Below, piece after piece: positions 1 through 5,425 of a DNA stretch of 5,425 nt. The notes under the pieces are model-generated. The model did not search any database, had not been told where the DNA came from, and saw only the letters and a list, made by a program, of their open reading frames with translations. The stretch spans positions 1-5,425 of the forward strand of contig JAKLJF010000381.1 of assembly GCA_023151335.1 (NCBI GenBank), in the 5' to 3' direction. This DNA is from Thermoanaerobaculia bacterium. Its GTDB lineage: Bacteria > Bacteroidota > Bacteroidia > Chitinophagales > Saprospiraceae. Numbering within the stretch: the first letter of the stretch is position 1; every line of letters starts with the position of its first letter. A program made the position numbers and the translations under genes.

Positions 1-1716
1 GTGATCATCACCTCCCCCAACGCCGGGTTTACGGCCAATACCACTACAGGTTGCGGCCCCCTTACGGTGCAGTTCCAGGATCTGTCCTCCGGAAATACCA
101 CTGCCTGGGAATGGTCGTTCCCCGGTGGAACGCCCAACAGTTCGACGGAACAAAACCCCGTGGTGGTGTACAACGCGCCCGGTACGTATACCGTTACGCT
201 GGTCGCTTCCAATGCTGCCGGCACCAGCACCTTCACGCAATCCAACTTTATCACGGTGTTACCCCTGCCGGCTGCCGGTTTTACCAGCAGCAGTAACGGC
301 GGACCGACTTTTGCTTTTACGAATACCTCGCAATTCGCCACTACTTACTTGTGGAATTTTGGCGATGGCAGCGTCAGCAGTGCCGCCAATCCTCAACACA
401 CCTATCTGACCGACGGCGTTTATACGGTCACCCTGACAGCGACCAATATTTGCGGTTCCAGTACGGTGACACAAACCGTGACGGCCGTGACTGCGCCGCA
501 AGCGGATTTTTCAGCTATCTCCATAGGAAATTGCGCCCCGCTTGAAGTGCAATTCACCAACGAATCCAGCGCAAATGCCACCGGTTTTGCCTGGACATTT
601 GAAGGCGGGACTCCGGGCACTTCCACGGAGGAAAACCCAACTGTTACTTTCGATCAACCCGGAACTTACCTTGTGGTATTGACGGTGACCAATTCGGCGG
701 GCAGTTCAACCGCTACTTCCACCATTACCGTCGAAGGTCCGCCGACGGCCGGATTTACCACACAGACCGCCGGTTTATCCATCATACTGACCAATACCTC
801 CGGTACCGGCAATTATCTGTGGAATTTTGGCGATGGCAATACCAGCACGGAAGCCAACCCGACCCACGACTATTCGGCGCCAGGAACGTACACCGTAACC
901 CTGACAGCTGAAAATGAATGTGGTTCCAATACATTCAGCCAGAACGTCGTGATATCCGGTTCTGCGCCGATAGCAGCATTTTCGGCCAATGAATTAAAGG
1001 GTTGCGCGCCGTTTGTGGTACAGTTCACCGATCAGTCCGCCGGAACCCCCACGGCCTGGCAATGGACCTTCGAGGGCGGGACACCGGCTTCGTCGACGGA
1101 GCAGAACCCTTCGGTGACTTATTCCGGTACGGGCACCTTTTCGGTGACCCTCGTGGTGACGAACGCTTTTGGTTCCAATACGGTCACCCAAACCAATTAT
1201 ATCCAGGTGGGAGACGTGCCTTCCGTTTCGTTCGCTTACCAGGCCAACCAACTGACCGTGCAGTTCAGCAACCTGTCGCTGAACGGAGACAACAGTTCCT
1301 GGAATTTCGGCGACGGCAGCACCAGCACAGAGCTGAATCCCAGCCATACCTACGCGGCCCCCGGACTCTATACCGTTGAACTGACGGTATCGAATGCCTG
1401 CGGCGCCGCTACGCTGCAACAAATGATCAACCTGACTTCCGGAACGGGAGAGCTATCGTGGCTGGATGATTTCCGCCTCTATCCCAATCCCACGAGCGGA
1501 ATCTTTACCGTTGAAATGAGCGGCCAGGCGCGGGATGAACTGGAATTCACCCTTTTCAATGCCATCGGCCAGTTGCAAAAACGCGAAACTGCCGACTTTG
1601 GAACGGGAACGCTGAAACGCCTGTTCGACTTTTCACAGACGCCTGCCGGCATGTACACCCTGCAAATCCGTTCGGGCATGTCGGCTATGCAGGTAAAAGT
1701 GGTCATTCATCGGTAA
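1..1716 (+). CDS. Secreted multi-PKD-domain protein with T9SS C-terminal sorting domain (5' end outside window)
   Basis: The frame is open from the first base to a TAA stop at 1714-1716, giving 571 visible residues. There is no signal peptide, and the first residues already belong to a PKD domain, so the GTG at base 1 is probably an internal valine codon and the gene starts upstream. Six PKD (Ig-like beta-sandwich) domains lie at about residues 6-88, 90-164, 166-245, 247-320, 323-404 and 406-480. Domains 2, 4 and 6 carry the classic WNFGDG motif. Domains 1, 3 and 5 carry the W-x-F-x-GGTP variant followed by STExNP. A T9SS type A sorting domain follows at about 489-571, opening with the LYPNPTSG motif and containing a PAGMYTLQI strand. 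Known family role: PKD arrays act as stalks or adhesive/carbohydrate-binding spacers, and the sorting domain directs export and surface attachment. Any catalytic domain would lie in the missing N-terminal part. The gene is convergent with the CotH-like gene. Confidence 0.93.
   Translation: MIITSPNAGFTANTTTGCGPLTVQFQDLSSGNTTAWEWSFPGGTPNSSTEQNPVVVYNAPGTYTVTLVASNAAGTSTFTQSNFITVLPLPAAGFTSSSNGGPTFAFTNTSQFATTYLWNFGDGSVSSAANPQHTYLTDGVYTVTLTATNICGSSTVTQTVTAVTAPQADFSAISIGNCAPLEVQFTNESSANATGFAWTFEGGTPGTSTEENPTVTFDQPGTYLVVLTVTNSAGSSTATSTITVEGPPTAGFTTQTAGLSIILTNTSGTGNYLWNFGDGNTSTEANPTHDYSAPGTYTVTLTAENECGSNTFSQNVVISGSAPIAAFSANELKGCAPFVVQFTDQSAGTPTAWQWTFEGGTPASSTEQNPSVTYSGTGTFSVTLVVTNAFGSNTVTQTNYIQVGDVPSVSFAYQANQLTVQFSNLSLNGDNSSWNFGDGSTSTELNPSHTYAAPGLYTVELTVSNACGAATLQQMINLTSGTGELSWLDDFRLYPNPTSGIFTVEMSGQARDELEFTLFNAIGQLQKRETADFGTGTLKRLFDFSQTPAGMYTLQIRSGMSAMQVKVVIHR
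16..1440 (+). repeat. Three-copy PKD A-B super-repeat (coding)
   Basis: At the protein level the six PKD domains form three two-domain units of about 157-160 residues (about 475 bp): residues 6-164, 166-322 and 323-480. The first domain of each unit (A type) has a Gly/Asn-Cys-Gly/Ala-Pro start (C18, C178, C335) and a GGTP turn. The second (B type) is a little shorter, has WNFGDG, and has a late Asn-x-Cys-Gly (C151, C307, C467). The units are diverged in sequence, so this is an old internal duplication and not a recent tandem expansion. More units may lie upstream of the window. Confidence 0.8.
1465..1713 (+). other. T9SS type A C-terminal sorting domain of the PKD protein
   Basis: Residues about 489-571 form the terminal module: FRLYPNPTSG, then a predicted strand with FTVEM, a FTLFNAIGQ segment, a PAGMYTLQI segment and a basic end (KVVIHR). 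This order of motifs is typical of the Por secretion system sorting domain (the TIGR04183 type). In studied members it is recognised by the outer-membrane translocon and usually removed when the cargo is attached to surface lipopolysaccharide or released. Confidence 0.9.
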
Positions 1717-1720
1717 TAGA

Positions 1721-1787
1721 AAAATCTGTGGAAATCCGCGTATGAAATCGGTGTTTCCGATTTCATACGCGGATTTGCACAGATTTT
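1721..1787. terminator. Long hairpin between convergent genes, probable bidirectional terminator
   Basis: The arms at 1721-1751 and 1757-1787 are complementary at 30 of 31 positions (a G-G mismatch pairs 1731 with 1777), with a 5-base loop at 1752-1756. The outer end of the stem is A/T rich (AAAATCTGTG pairing with CACAGATTTT), so either strand gives a stem ending in a run of T. It starts 4 bases after the PKD gene stop and ends 9 bases before the stop of the opposing CotH-like gene, the expected place for a shared terminator. The stem is much longer than a terminator needs, so it may also be a dispersed palindromic repeat. Confidence 0.75.
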
Positions 1788-1796
1788 ATTAATTCT

Positions 1797-4154
1797 TTAT
1801 CGCTGGATACTCAATTTTTCAGCATTTGCCCCGTACTGCACGGTATATAAGCCCGCCGGCCACTGTTGCACCGGAATATTCGTCAGCAAGCCATCCGGAA
1901 TTTGCCGGAGTACAACCCGGCCAGTTAAATCCCATACGACGAGGGGTTGATCGTCAAATAACTCATCGAGTCTGACATTCACGGAATTCATAGCCGGGTT
2001 GGGGAACAACAACATACCGTCCGAGGTTAAATCAGCTTCAGACACGGCAACCACCGTTTCATTGTTTTGGTTGAACGTCGGCGCTTTGATCACAAAATTG
2101 CCGGTGCCATTGGGAATACGCGAATAGCTTTTATCCACGGTCTGTATGCCGAAGGTAACGGAATCCATGATCACCAGGTTCGGGTTCAGGAGGAACAGTA
2201 CCTCACCATCGGCCGATAATTTGAAATTGGCATGGAAGGGCCCGTCCACGCCGTCTTCGTCGGCCCAGAAAATGAGGTAGCCATTGGCCGGGATGGAAAT
2301 GCCCTGCGGAATTTCGTATTTAGCCAGGTTGGCGGGGTTGTCGGACAGATAGTAGCCACTGAGGTCTATGGCCTGATTGGAGGTATTATACAGTTCAATC
2401 CAGTCGTCGTAATCGCCCTGTTCGTCCTTTACCGTGGTGGCGTTGGAAGCCATCAGTTCGTTGATCACCACCGGGCCGTTGAGCAGGCTCACGGGTTCTA
2501 CCTGGTACACAAACACGTCGTGCTCGGCGCCTTTGGGCAGGTAGCTGACCGACCGGGCCGTGTTATTGGCCACGGCTTCGATATAAAACCGTACCCAGGT
2601 ACCGGCGATCTGGCCGGGCAGTGAGGCGCCGTAGATGCCGTCGCCTGCCGCGCCGTCGTGGTGCTGGCCGTCGTCGTGCATTTGCAGGGGGGTGAAATTG
2701 CCGGTCAGTTTGGCGGAGTAGAACAGGTTGACGCCAAAAATATTATTGGCAGGAGTGACTTTGGCCGTTACGACAGTTTGCTCCCCGGGCAAAGGTTGTT
2801 TCCATTCTTCGCCATTTATATTTTTCCAGGAGGCCGATTCAATAACAGGGGCAATTTGTTTCACTTCCGCATTGTTGAGCAAATTGGTACGCCGCGAATT
2901 GATGAAATTTTTAAGGACGGTCAGTTCCGTATCAAACTGGGTGTTGGTATACGATTTTTTCGTATCGGCTTTTACCAGCGAATCGATCATCAGCTTGAAA
3001 TTATCGAGCATGGCATTGCACAGTGCAGGATTCATCTCGTCTTCGATAATGGTACGCAGGTGAGCCAGGTATCGCTGCCGCCAAATCGGCACGGCGAGCA
3101 TTTTGTTCAACAAGGGATAATTAACCTTGTTAGCATTGTAAAATGGGCTCCAACCGACAAAATCTATTTCCATCACGCTGTTGCCGTCATATTCCAGGGG
3201 CGTCATGCGGCCGGTTTCCGGTTCGTAATACACATAGTAGTCCATTTTCCCTTTGTACACATAGCTGTCGTCGTCGGAATAGGCGATTTCAGAAGCCAGG
3301 TGCCAGAGGGTGCGGTCGACATCGAGAAAATCGGGCAACACGTCGGGCAATTCGGCCGCGGGCGTATTGTTCAGGGCGTTACAGGTAGCCACGAGGTAGT
3401 CCCAGGGGTTGTCGAGTTCGCTGCTTTTCAGGGTGTAATACTTCTGATATTGGGCGGTATCGCTGCCCAGGTAATTGAGTGCGGCCGTGCCGTCGCCCCA
3501 GCCACCGCCACCGCCGCCCGGGCCCGGCGCCACGGTACCGTCGGGCCGGTCGGCGCGCCAATTGATCCCGTCGGCGCTGAAAAACCATTCGCGCAGGAAA
3601 TCTTTGTTGAGTTGTTGTACATTGGGGTAAATGCCCCAATACTGGCCGTTGAGGTATAATTTTACAAAATTGGCCTTGGCTGCCGGAATATGCCGGCGTA
3701 TCTGATGCAGGTAAAATACTTCGCGCAGAAAAGACGGATCCTGAAAGCTATTGTTCAGGTTGAGCGTCTTATAACCCATCAGTTTCTGATCCGGACGGGC
3801 ATAATCTATCGTGAGATTAAAGGATTTTTTCTGCGAGTTTTGGGCCATCATATAGGAGGTTTGGCCTTTGAACCGCACGCCCACGCTGTCGTACACTACG
3901 CCGTCGACGGTCATTTTGGCCGGCAGGTCGGTTTTTGTTTGATAGTTGTTGGTGAGCAGGGTCCAGTAGTTGGGTTGGGAAAAATCCAGGCAAATGGAGC
4001 GGATGATGGCGGAGTCGTACAATCCGCCGGGCGCCTGGTCGCCGGTGATGAGTTGATGGCGGTCGGCGGAGAGGCGCATTTGCGGAGGGAGGTTTTGGGC
4101 GTTGAGGTGAATGACGGAAAAGAGCAGGAAGGTTAAGATCGACAGATGTTTCAT
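1797..4154 (-). CDS. Secreted CotH kinase-like protein with lamin-tail domain and T9SS sorting domain
   Basis: This is a complete 785-residue protein. I chose the ATG at 4152-4154 because it begins a clear signal peptide (MKHLSILTFLLFSVIHLNAQ, cleavage likely near A19-Q20). An in-frame ATG 33 codons upstream (4253) would bury that signal behind a non-hydrophobic leader. The CotH-like domain spans about residues 48-425. It has a glycine-containing loop followed by KKSF (about 93-112), a poly-glycine stretch (211-222), and an acidic DDDSYVYKGKMDYYVYY block (293-310) followed by PLEYDGN (319-325), which resemble the catalytic and metal-binding aspartate regions of CotH kinases. A beta-sandwich linker with a DDGQHHDGAAGDGIYG motif lies at about 432-550. 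A lamin-tail domain (NELMASN, DWIELYN, DLSGYYLSD) covers about 561-680, and a T9SS sorting domain starting LLFPNP covers about 714-785. CotH of Bacillus phosphorylates spore-coat proteins; the substrate here is unknown. No Shine-Dalgarno site is seen. Confidence 0.93.
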   Translation of the reverse strand: MKHLSILTFLLFSVIHLNAQNLPPQMRLSADRHQLITGDQAPGGLYDSAIIRSICLDFSQPNYWTLLTNNYQTKTDLPAKMTVDGVVYDSVGVRFKGQTSYMMAQNSQKKSFNLTIDYARPDQKLMGYKTLNLNNSFQDPSFLREVFYLHQIRRHIPAAKANFVKLYLNGQYWGIYPNVQQLNKDFLREWFFSADGINWRADRPDGTVAPGPGGGGGGWGDGTAALNYLGSDTAQYQKYYTLKSSELDNPWDYLVATCNALNNTPAAELPDVLPDFLDVDRTLWHLASEIAYSDDDSYVYKGKMDYYVYYEPETGRMTPLEYDGNSVMEIDFVGWSPFYNANKVNYPLLNKMLAVPIWRQRYLAHLRTIIEDEMNPALCNAMLDNFKLMIDSLVKADTKKSYTNTQFDTELTVLKNFINSRRTNLLNNAEVKQIAPVIESASWKNINGEEWKQPLPGEQTVVTAKVTPANNIFGVNLFYSAKLTGNFTPLQMHDDGQHHDGAAGDGIYGASLPGQIAGTWVRFYIEAVANNTARSVSYLPKGAEHDVFVYQVEPVSLLNGPVVINELMASNATTVKDEQGDYDDWIELYNTSNQAIDLSGYYLSDNPANLAKYEIPQGISIPANGYLIFWADEDGVDGPFHANFKLSADGEVLFLLNPNLVIMDSVTFGIQTVDKSYSRIPNGTGNFVIKAPTFNQNNETVVAVSEADLTSDGMLLFPNPAMNSVNVRLDELFDDQPLVVWDLTGRVVLRQIPDGLLTNIPVQQWPAGLYTVQYGANAEKLSIQR
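1800..2015 (-). other. T9SS type A C-terminal sorting domain of the CotH-like protein
   Basis: Residues about 714-785 show LLFPNPAMNSVNV, then LVVWDLTGRVV, then WPAGLYTVQY and a short basic end. The order and spacing match the sorting domain of the neighbouring PKD protein, although the two sequences are clearly diverged. It implies outer-membrane translocation by the type IX system after Sec export through the N-terminal signal peptide. Confidence 0.9.
2115..2474 (-). other. Lamin-tail domain of the CotH-like protein
   Basis: Residues about 561-680 start with VVINELMASN and continue with DDWIELYNTSNQAIDLSGYY, LSDNP, IPANGYLIFWAD and a SYSRIPNGTGNF end. These are the usual landmarks of the bacterial lamin-tail (LTD) immunoglobulin-like fold. 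In bacteria this module is commonly found in secreted or surface proteins, sometimes next to nucleases or CotH domains. Its ligand is not known from the sequence. Confidence 0.88.
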
Positions 4155-4245
4155 GCACAGAGTTTTATACTTGGATACAGATTCAGCAACCGGGTTTAAC
4201 GGGCCATGGCAGATTTCTGGCCGGGCAATGCAAAAATCCGCAACA

Positions 4246-4262
4246 ACCGGCAAGTTGCCGGT
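4246..4262. repeat. Short palindrome upstream of the CotH-like gene
   Basis: ACCGGCAA and TTGCCGGT flank one central base, giving a perfect 8+1+8 palindrome. It lies 92 bases upstream of the chosen ATG of the CotH-like gene. It could be an operator for a dimeric regulator or a small hairpin in the leader RNA (6-bp stem, 5-base loop). The symmetry is seen directly; the regulatory role is inferred. Confidence 0.45.
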
Positions 4263-4316
4263 GAATTATCAAATGGGGACTTTCTTTTAAACGGATTTGC
4301 TATTTTTTGCCAATAT

Positions 4317-4457
4317 GCGTCGCCAGAGACGCCCTGGTCGCCTCATACGTATAAAAAGGCGCGGGGGTTGCGCGAGGCGACATCTGCGCGGCAGGTAATC
4401 CCGCCTATTAGAGAAACAAGGACACGAGGCGTCAGCTCCTCCTGCACCGGAGATGAC
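4317..4457. repeat. GC-rich block of hairpins and degenerate repeats, possible dispersed repeat element
   Basis: This block differs from the AT-richer gap beside it. It contains a perfect 8-base inverted repeat (GTCGCCTC at 4337-4344, GAGGCGAC at 4374-4381) around a 29-base interior. A degenerate 15-base direct repeat with a CGAGGCG core lies at 4369-4383 and 4421-4435 (10 of 15 identical). A second hairpin lies at 4431-4457. GTCGCC also recurs at 4319-4324 and 4337-4342. No transposase, target-site duplication or long terminal inverted repeat is visible. The structure suits a nonautonomous interspersed repeat or a structured RNA; I cannot tell which from one copy. Confidence 0.45.
4431..4457 (-). 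terminator. Possible terminator hairpin just after the GLPGLI gene
   Basis: GTCAGCTCC at 4431-4439 pairs with GGAGATGAC at 4449-4457 at 8 of 9 positions, with a 9-base loop. Read on the minus strand it begins 5 bases after the GLPGLI stop codon, where a terminator would be expected. The following minus-strand bases are only moderately T rich (TCCTTGTTTCTC after a GC-rich stretch), so it is not a classic intrinsic terminator and may simply be part of the surrounding repeat block. Confidence 0.4.
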
Positions 4458-4462
4458 AGCTC

Positions 4463-5239
4463 TCAATACCGGATGCCCCAAAAAGGCGGTTCTTCCGCTT
4501 TTCTTTTTTCTTCCGCGTGTTTTTTCAGCATTTTGCTGTAATCGGCATCTTTGATCTTTTTGCCTTTTATCTTTTTAGGCAGATCCAGTTCCGTGGTCAG
4601 TTTTTTCATTTCAATTTTGTCGGCGGTAATGACCATGCCGCCGTCGTTGACGTCCGCCTCGAGGATCAGGCCCGGCAGGCCGCACAGCCGCTCCGGGCCG
4701 GCGCTGACGGGGATATCGAGCGCAAACCAGACGGTGATCTTCTGCTGTTTTACCGTGTCTTCCCAAAAGGCGTTCATACACACATGGCCGGCCACTTCTT
4801 TCATGTCGTTGAGGATTTTCCAATCGGGCGCCCGCAGGGAATCCTCGATGATATAAGTTTTGCCCAGCATCTGTACGGCATCGAACATAGTGTTACCGGC
4901 AAAATCCCGTTTGATCAGGTACACATCCTTTCTCCAGGAAAACCCCATATCCTCTTCCTCGGCTTTTTCCTCCGAATCTTCGTATTTCGATTCGGTGGCG
5001 TTAAAATAAAGCGTGGTGTACATTTTCCACTCGGAACGGTTGCCCCACATATAGGCCAGCTTTTCCTTTCGCTGGGTACTGATATAATCCACCGCCGCCA
5101 TCTGTTTCACCCAGTTGTAGGTTTTTAAATACCTGATCTGCCCCTCCGTTTCCTGGGTGAAGCCGGAAGGGAGGAAAGCAGAAACGATAAAAAGAAAAAT
5201 CAGAGTGGATTTACGTTTGATCAATCCTGTGATAGTCAT
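4463..5239 (-). CDS. GLPGLI family secreted protein
   Basis: A 258-residue protein from the ATG at 5237-5239 to a TGA at 4463-4465. It has a signal peptide (basic GLIKRKS, hydrophobic IFLFIVSAFL, cleavage likely near residues 25-29). The family signature is present: GLPGLI at residues 187-192 inside LCGLPGLILEAD, preceded by IEDSLRAPDWKI (131-142), a GHVCMNAF segment (151-158) and a WFALDIPVSAGP stretch (171-182). These match the usual order of the TIGR01200-type family, and the length is within its normal range. The family is widespread in Bacteroidota, is often found near outer-membrane beta-barrel/TonB-dependent receptor genes, and has no established function. Odd points are an acidic run at 85-97 and a lysine-rich tail at 221-248. 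No Shine-Dalgarno site is seen, and a strong hairpin lies 25 bases upstream of the start. Confidence 0.93.
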   Translation of the reverse strand: MTITGLIKRKSTLIFLFIVSAFLPSGFTQETEGQIRYLKTYNWVKQMAAVDYISTQRKEKLAYMWGNRSEWKMYTTLYFNATESKYEDSEEKAEEEDMGFSWRKDVYLIKRDFAGNTMFDAVQMLGKTYIIEDSLRAPDWKILNDMKEVAGHVCMNAFWEDTVKQQKITVWFALDIPVSAGPERLCGLPGLILEADVNDGGMVITADKIEMKKLTTELDLPKKIKGKKIKDADYSKMLKKHAEEKRKAEEPPFWGIRY

Positions 5240-5264
5240 ATGAATATTATGAGTGTTTCGTGGT

Positions 5265-5303
5265 TTCAGACTTTCCAGGTTTTATAAACCTGGAAAGTCT
5301 GAA
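5265..5303. terminator. Perfect 18-bp hairpin between the partial gene and the GLPGLI gene
   Basis: The arms 5265-5282 and 5286-5303 are perfectly complementary (TTCAGACTTTCCAGGTTT with its reverse complement) around a 3-base TAT loop. On the minus strand the hairpin lies 60 bases after the stop of the upstream partial gene and 25 bases before the GLPGLI start codon. No long T run follows on either strand. It may terminate the upstream transcript, act as an intercistronic stabiliser or attenuator, or be a copy of a dispersed palindromic repeat; similar long AT/GC-mixed palindromes are common between genes in Bacteroidota. Confidence 0.6.
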
Positions 5304-5363
5304 CGGTAAACGAATTATATTTTCCTGATTTTCAAAAGATACCATGTTTACCCCTGGCGACGC

Positions 5364-5425
5364 TTACCACCAGTTATTCTTCCCGATTTTCGCTTCATAG
5401 CCCCGCATATTATAGCTCACGCTCA
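5364..5425 (-). CDS. C-terminal end of an unidentified gene, possibly an outer-membrane beta-barrel protein
   Basis: On the minus strand the frame entering from the window edge reads SVSYNMRGYEAKIGKNNWW and stops at TAA (5364-5366). Only about 20 codons are visible, so this cannot be identified by family. Three points favour a real gene end: the alternating polar/aromatic pattern of SVSYN, the terminal aromatic residues typical of outer-membrane barrels, and its place upstream of a GLPGLI gene, which often accompanies TonB-dependent receptor-like barrels. It is separated from the GLPGLI start by 124 bases containing a strong hairpin, so co-transcription is uncertain. Confidence 0.45.
   Translation of the reverse strand, partial: SVSYNMRGYEAKIGKNNWW

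Larger units (their letters stand above)
4155..4462. other. 308-base noncoding gap between the CotH-like and GLPGLI genes
   Basis: No convincing gene is present on either strand. On the minus strand the half nearest the CotH-like start (4155-4310) should contain that gene's leader and promoter, but I found no match good enough to call to the Bacteroidota TTTG / TAnnTTTG promoter. It does contain a small palindrome at 4246-4262. The other half (about 4317-4457) is GC rich, with several inverted and degenerate direct repeats described separately. The stop codon of the GLPGLI gene borders it directly. Confidence 0.7.

Noticed and set aside
1..3. GTG at base 1 as the true start of the PKD gene
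   Set aside because: It coincides with the window edge, has no signal peptide after it, and leads straight into a PKD domain; a T9SS cargo needs an N-terminal Sec signal, so the start must lie upstream.
16..1440. Recent tandem duplication or assembly artefact in the PKD array
   Set aside because: The units differ substantially at both DNA and protein level, so they are old diverged repeats and not a misassembly.
2658..3659. 333-codon open frame on the plus strand
   Set aside because: It is exactly antisense to the CotH-like domain, shows no recognisable domain, and is explained by codon bias of the real gene.
3690..4136. 148-codon open frame on the plus strand
   Set aside because: Antisense to the N-terminal part of the CotH-like gene, with no domain or start context; a shadow frame.
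4155..4253. In-frame upstream ATG at 4253 as start of the CotH-like protein
   Set aside because: It would add 33 residues without hydrophobic character ahead of an excellent signal peptide beginning at 4154, and would mask secretion.
4317..4457. CRISPR array or insertion sequence in the repeat-rich gap
   Set aside because: Repeats are short, degenerate and not evenly spaced, and there is no transposase or target-site duplication.
4287..4481. 64-codon minus-strand frame covering the GC-rich intergenic block
   Set aside because: Arginine/proline/cysteine-rich translation of a hairpin-rich noncoding block, overlapping the end of the GLPGLI gene in another frame; no sign of a real protein.
4517..5128. 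203-codon open frame on the plus strand
   Set aside because: Antisense to the GLPGLI gene; rich in Phe/His/Gly as expected from reading the complementary strand of a lysine/glutamate-rich gene.
5304..5345. TATAAT-like and TTGAAA-like boxes on the minus strand upstream of the GLPGLI gene
   Set aside because: The two boxes are only about 10 bases apart, and the Bacteroidota TTTG / TAnnTTTG pattern is not met, so a promoter cannot be called.

Overview
This window reads as chromosomal DNA of a Bacteroidota bacterium. Three independent marks support this: two proteins end in type IX secretion system (T9SS) C-terminal sorting domains, one protein carries the GLPGLI family signature, and no gene start has a clear Shine-Dalgarno site, which is usual in that phylum. 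The moderate-to-high GC content and the mix of PKD arrays with CotH/lamin-tail proteins suggest a Saprospiria-like lineage, but that placement is inference.

Layout: (1) Bases 1-1716, plus strand, hold the 3' part of a secreted modular protein. It has six tandem PKD domains in an alternating A-B-A-B-A-B pattern and a T9SS type A sorting domain; its N-terminus lies outside the window. (2) Bases 1717-1796 hold a large hairpin between convergent genes, probably a bidirectional terminator. (3) Bases 1797-4154, minus strand, encode a complete 785-residue secreted protein: signal peptide, CotH-type kinase-like domain with a glycine-rich insert, beta-sandwich linker, lamin-tail domain and T9SS sorting domain. 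(4) Bases 4155-4462 are noncoding, with a small palindrome and a GC-rich block of hairpins and degenerate repeats that looks like a dispersed repeat or structured RNA region. (5) Bases 4463-5239, minus strand, encode a GLPGLI-family secreted protein. (6) Bases 5240-5363 hold a perfect 18-bp-stem hairpin. (7) Bases 5364-5425, minus strand, are the last codons of another gene, ending in two tryptophans, possibly an outer-membrane beta-barrel protein.

Everything identifiable here concerns the cell envelope or secretion. The PKD and CotH proteins are probably both exported across the outer membrane by the T9SS and anchored or released there. The GLPGLI protein and the partial upstream gene may form a two-gene envelope unit. 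No defence system, mobile-element enzyme, CRISPR array, tRNA or rRNA is visible. The most interesting signals are the division of cysteines between alternating PKD domains, the T9SS-exported CotH kinase-like protein, and the three different palindromic elements in the intergenic gaps.
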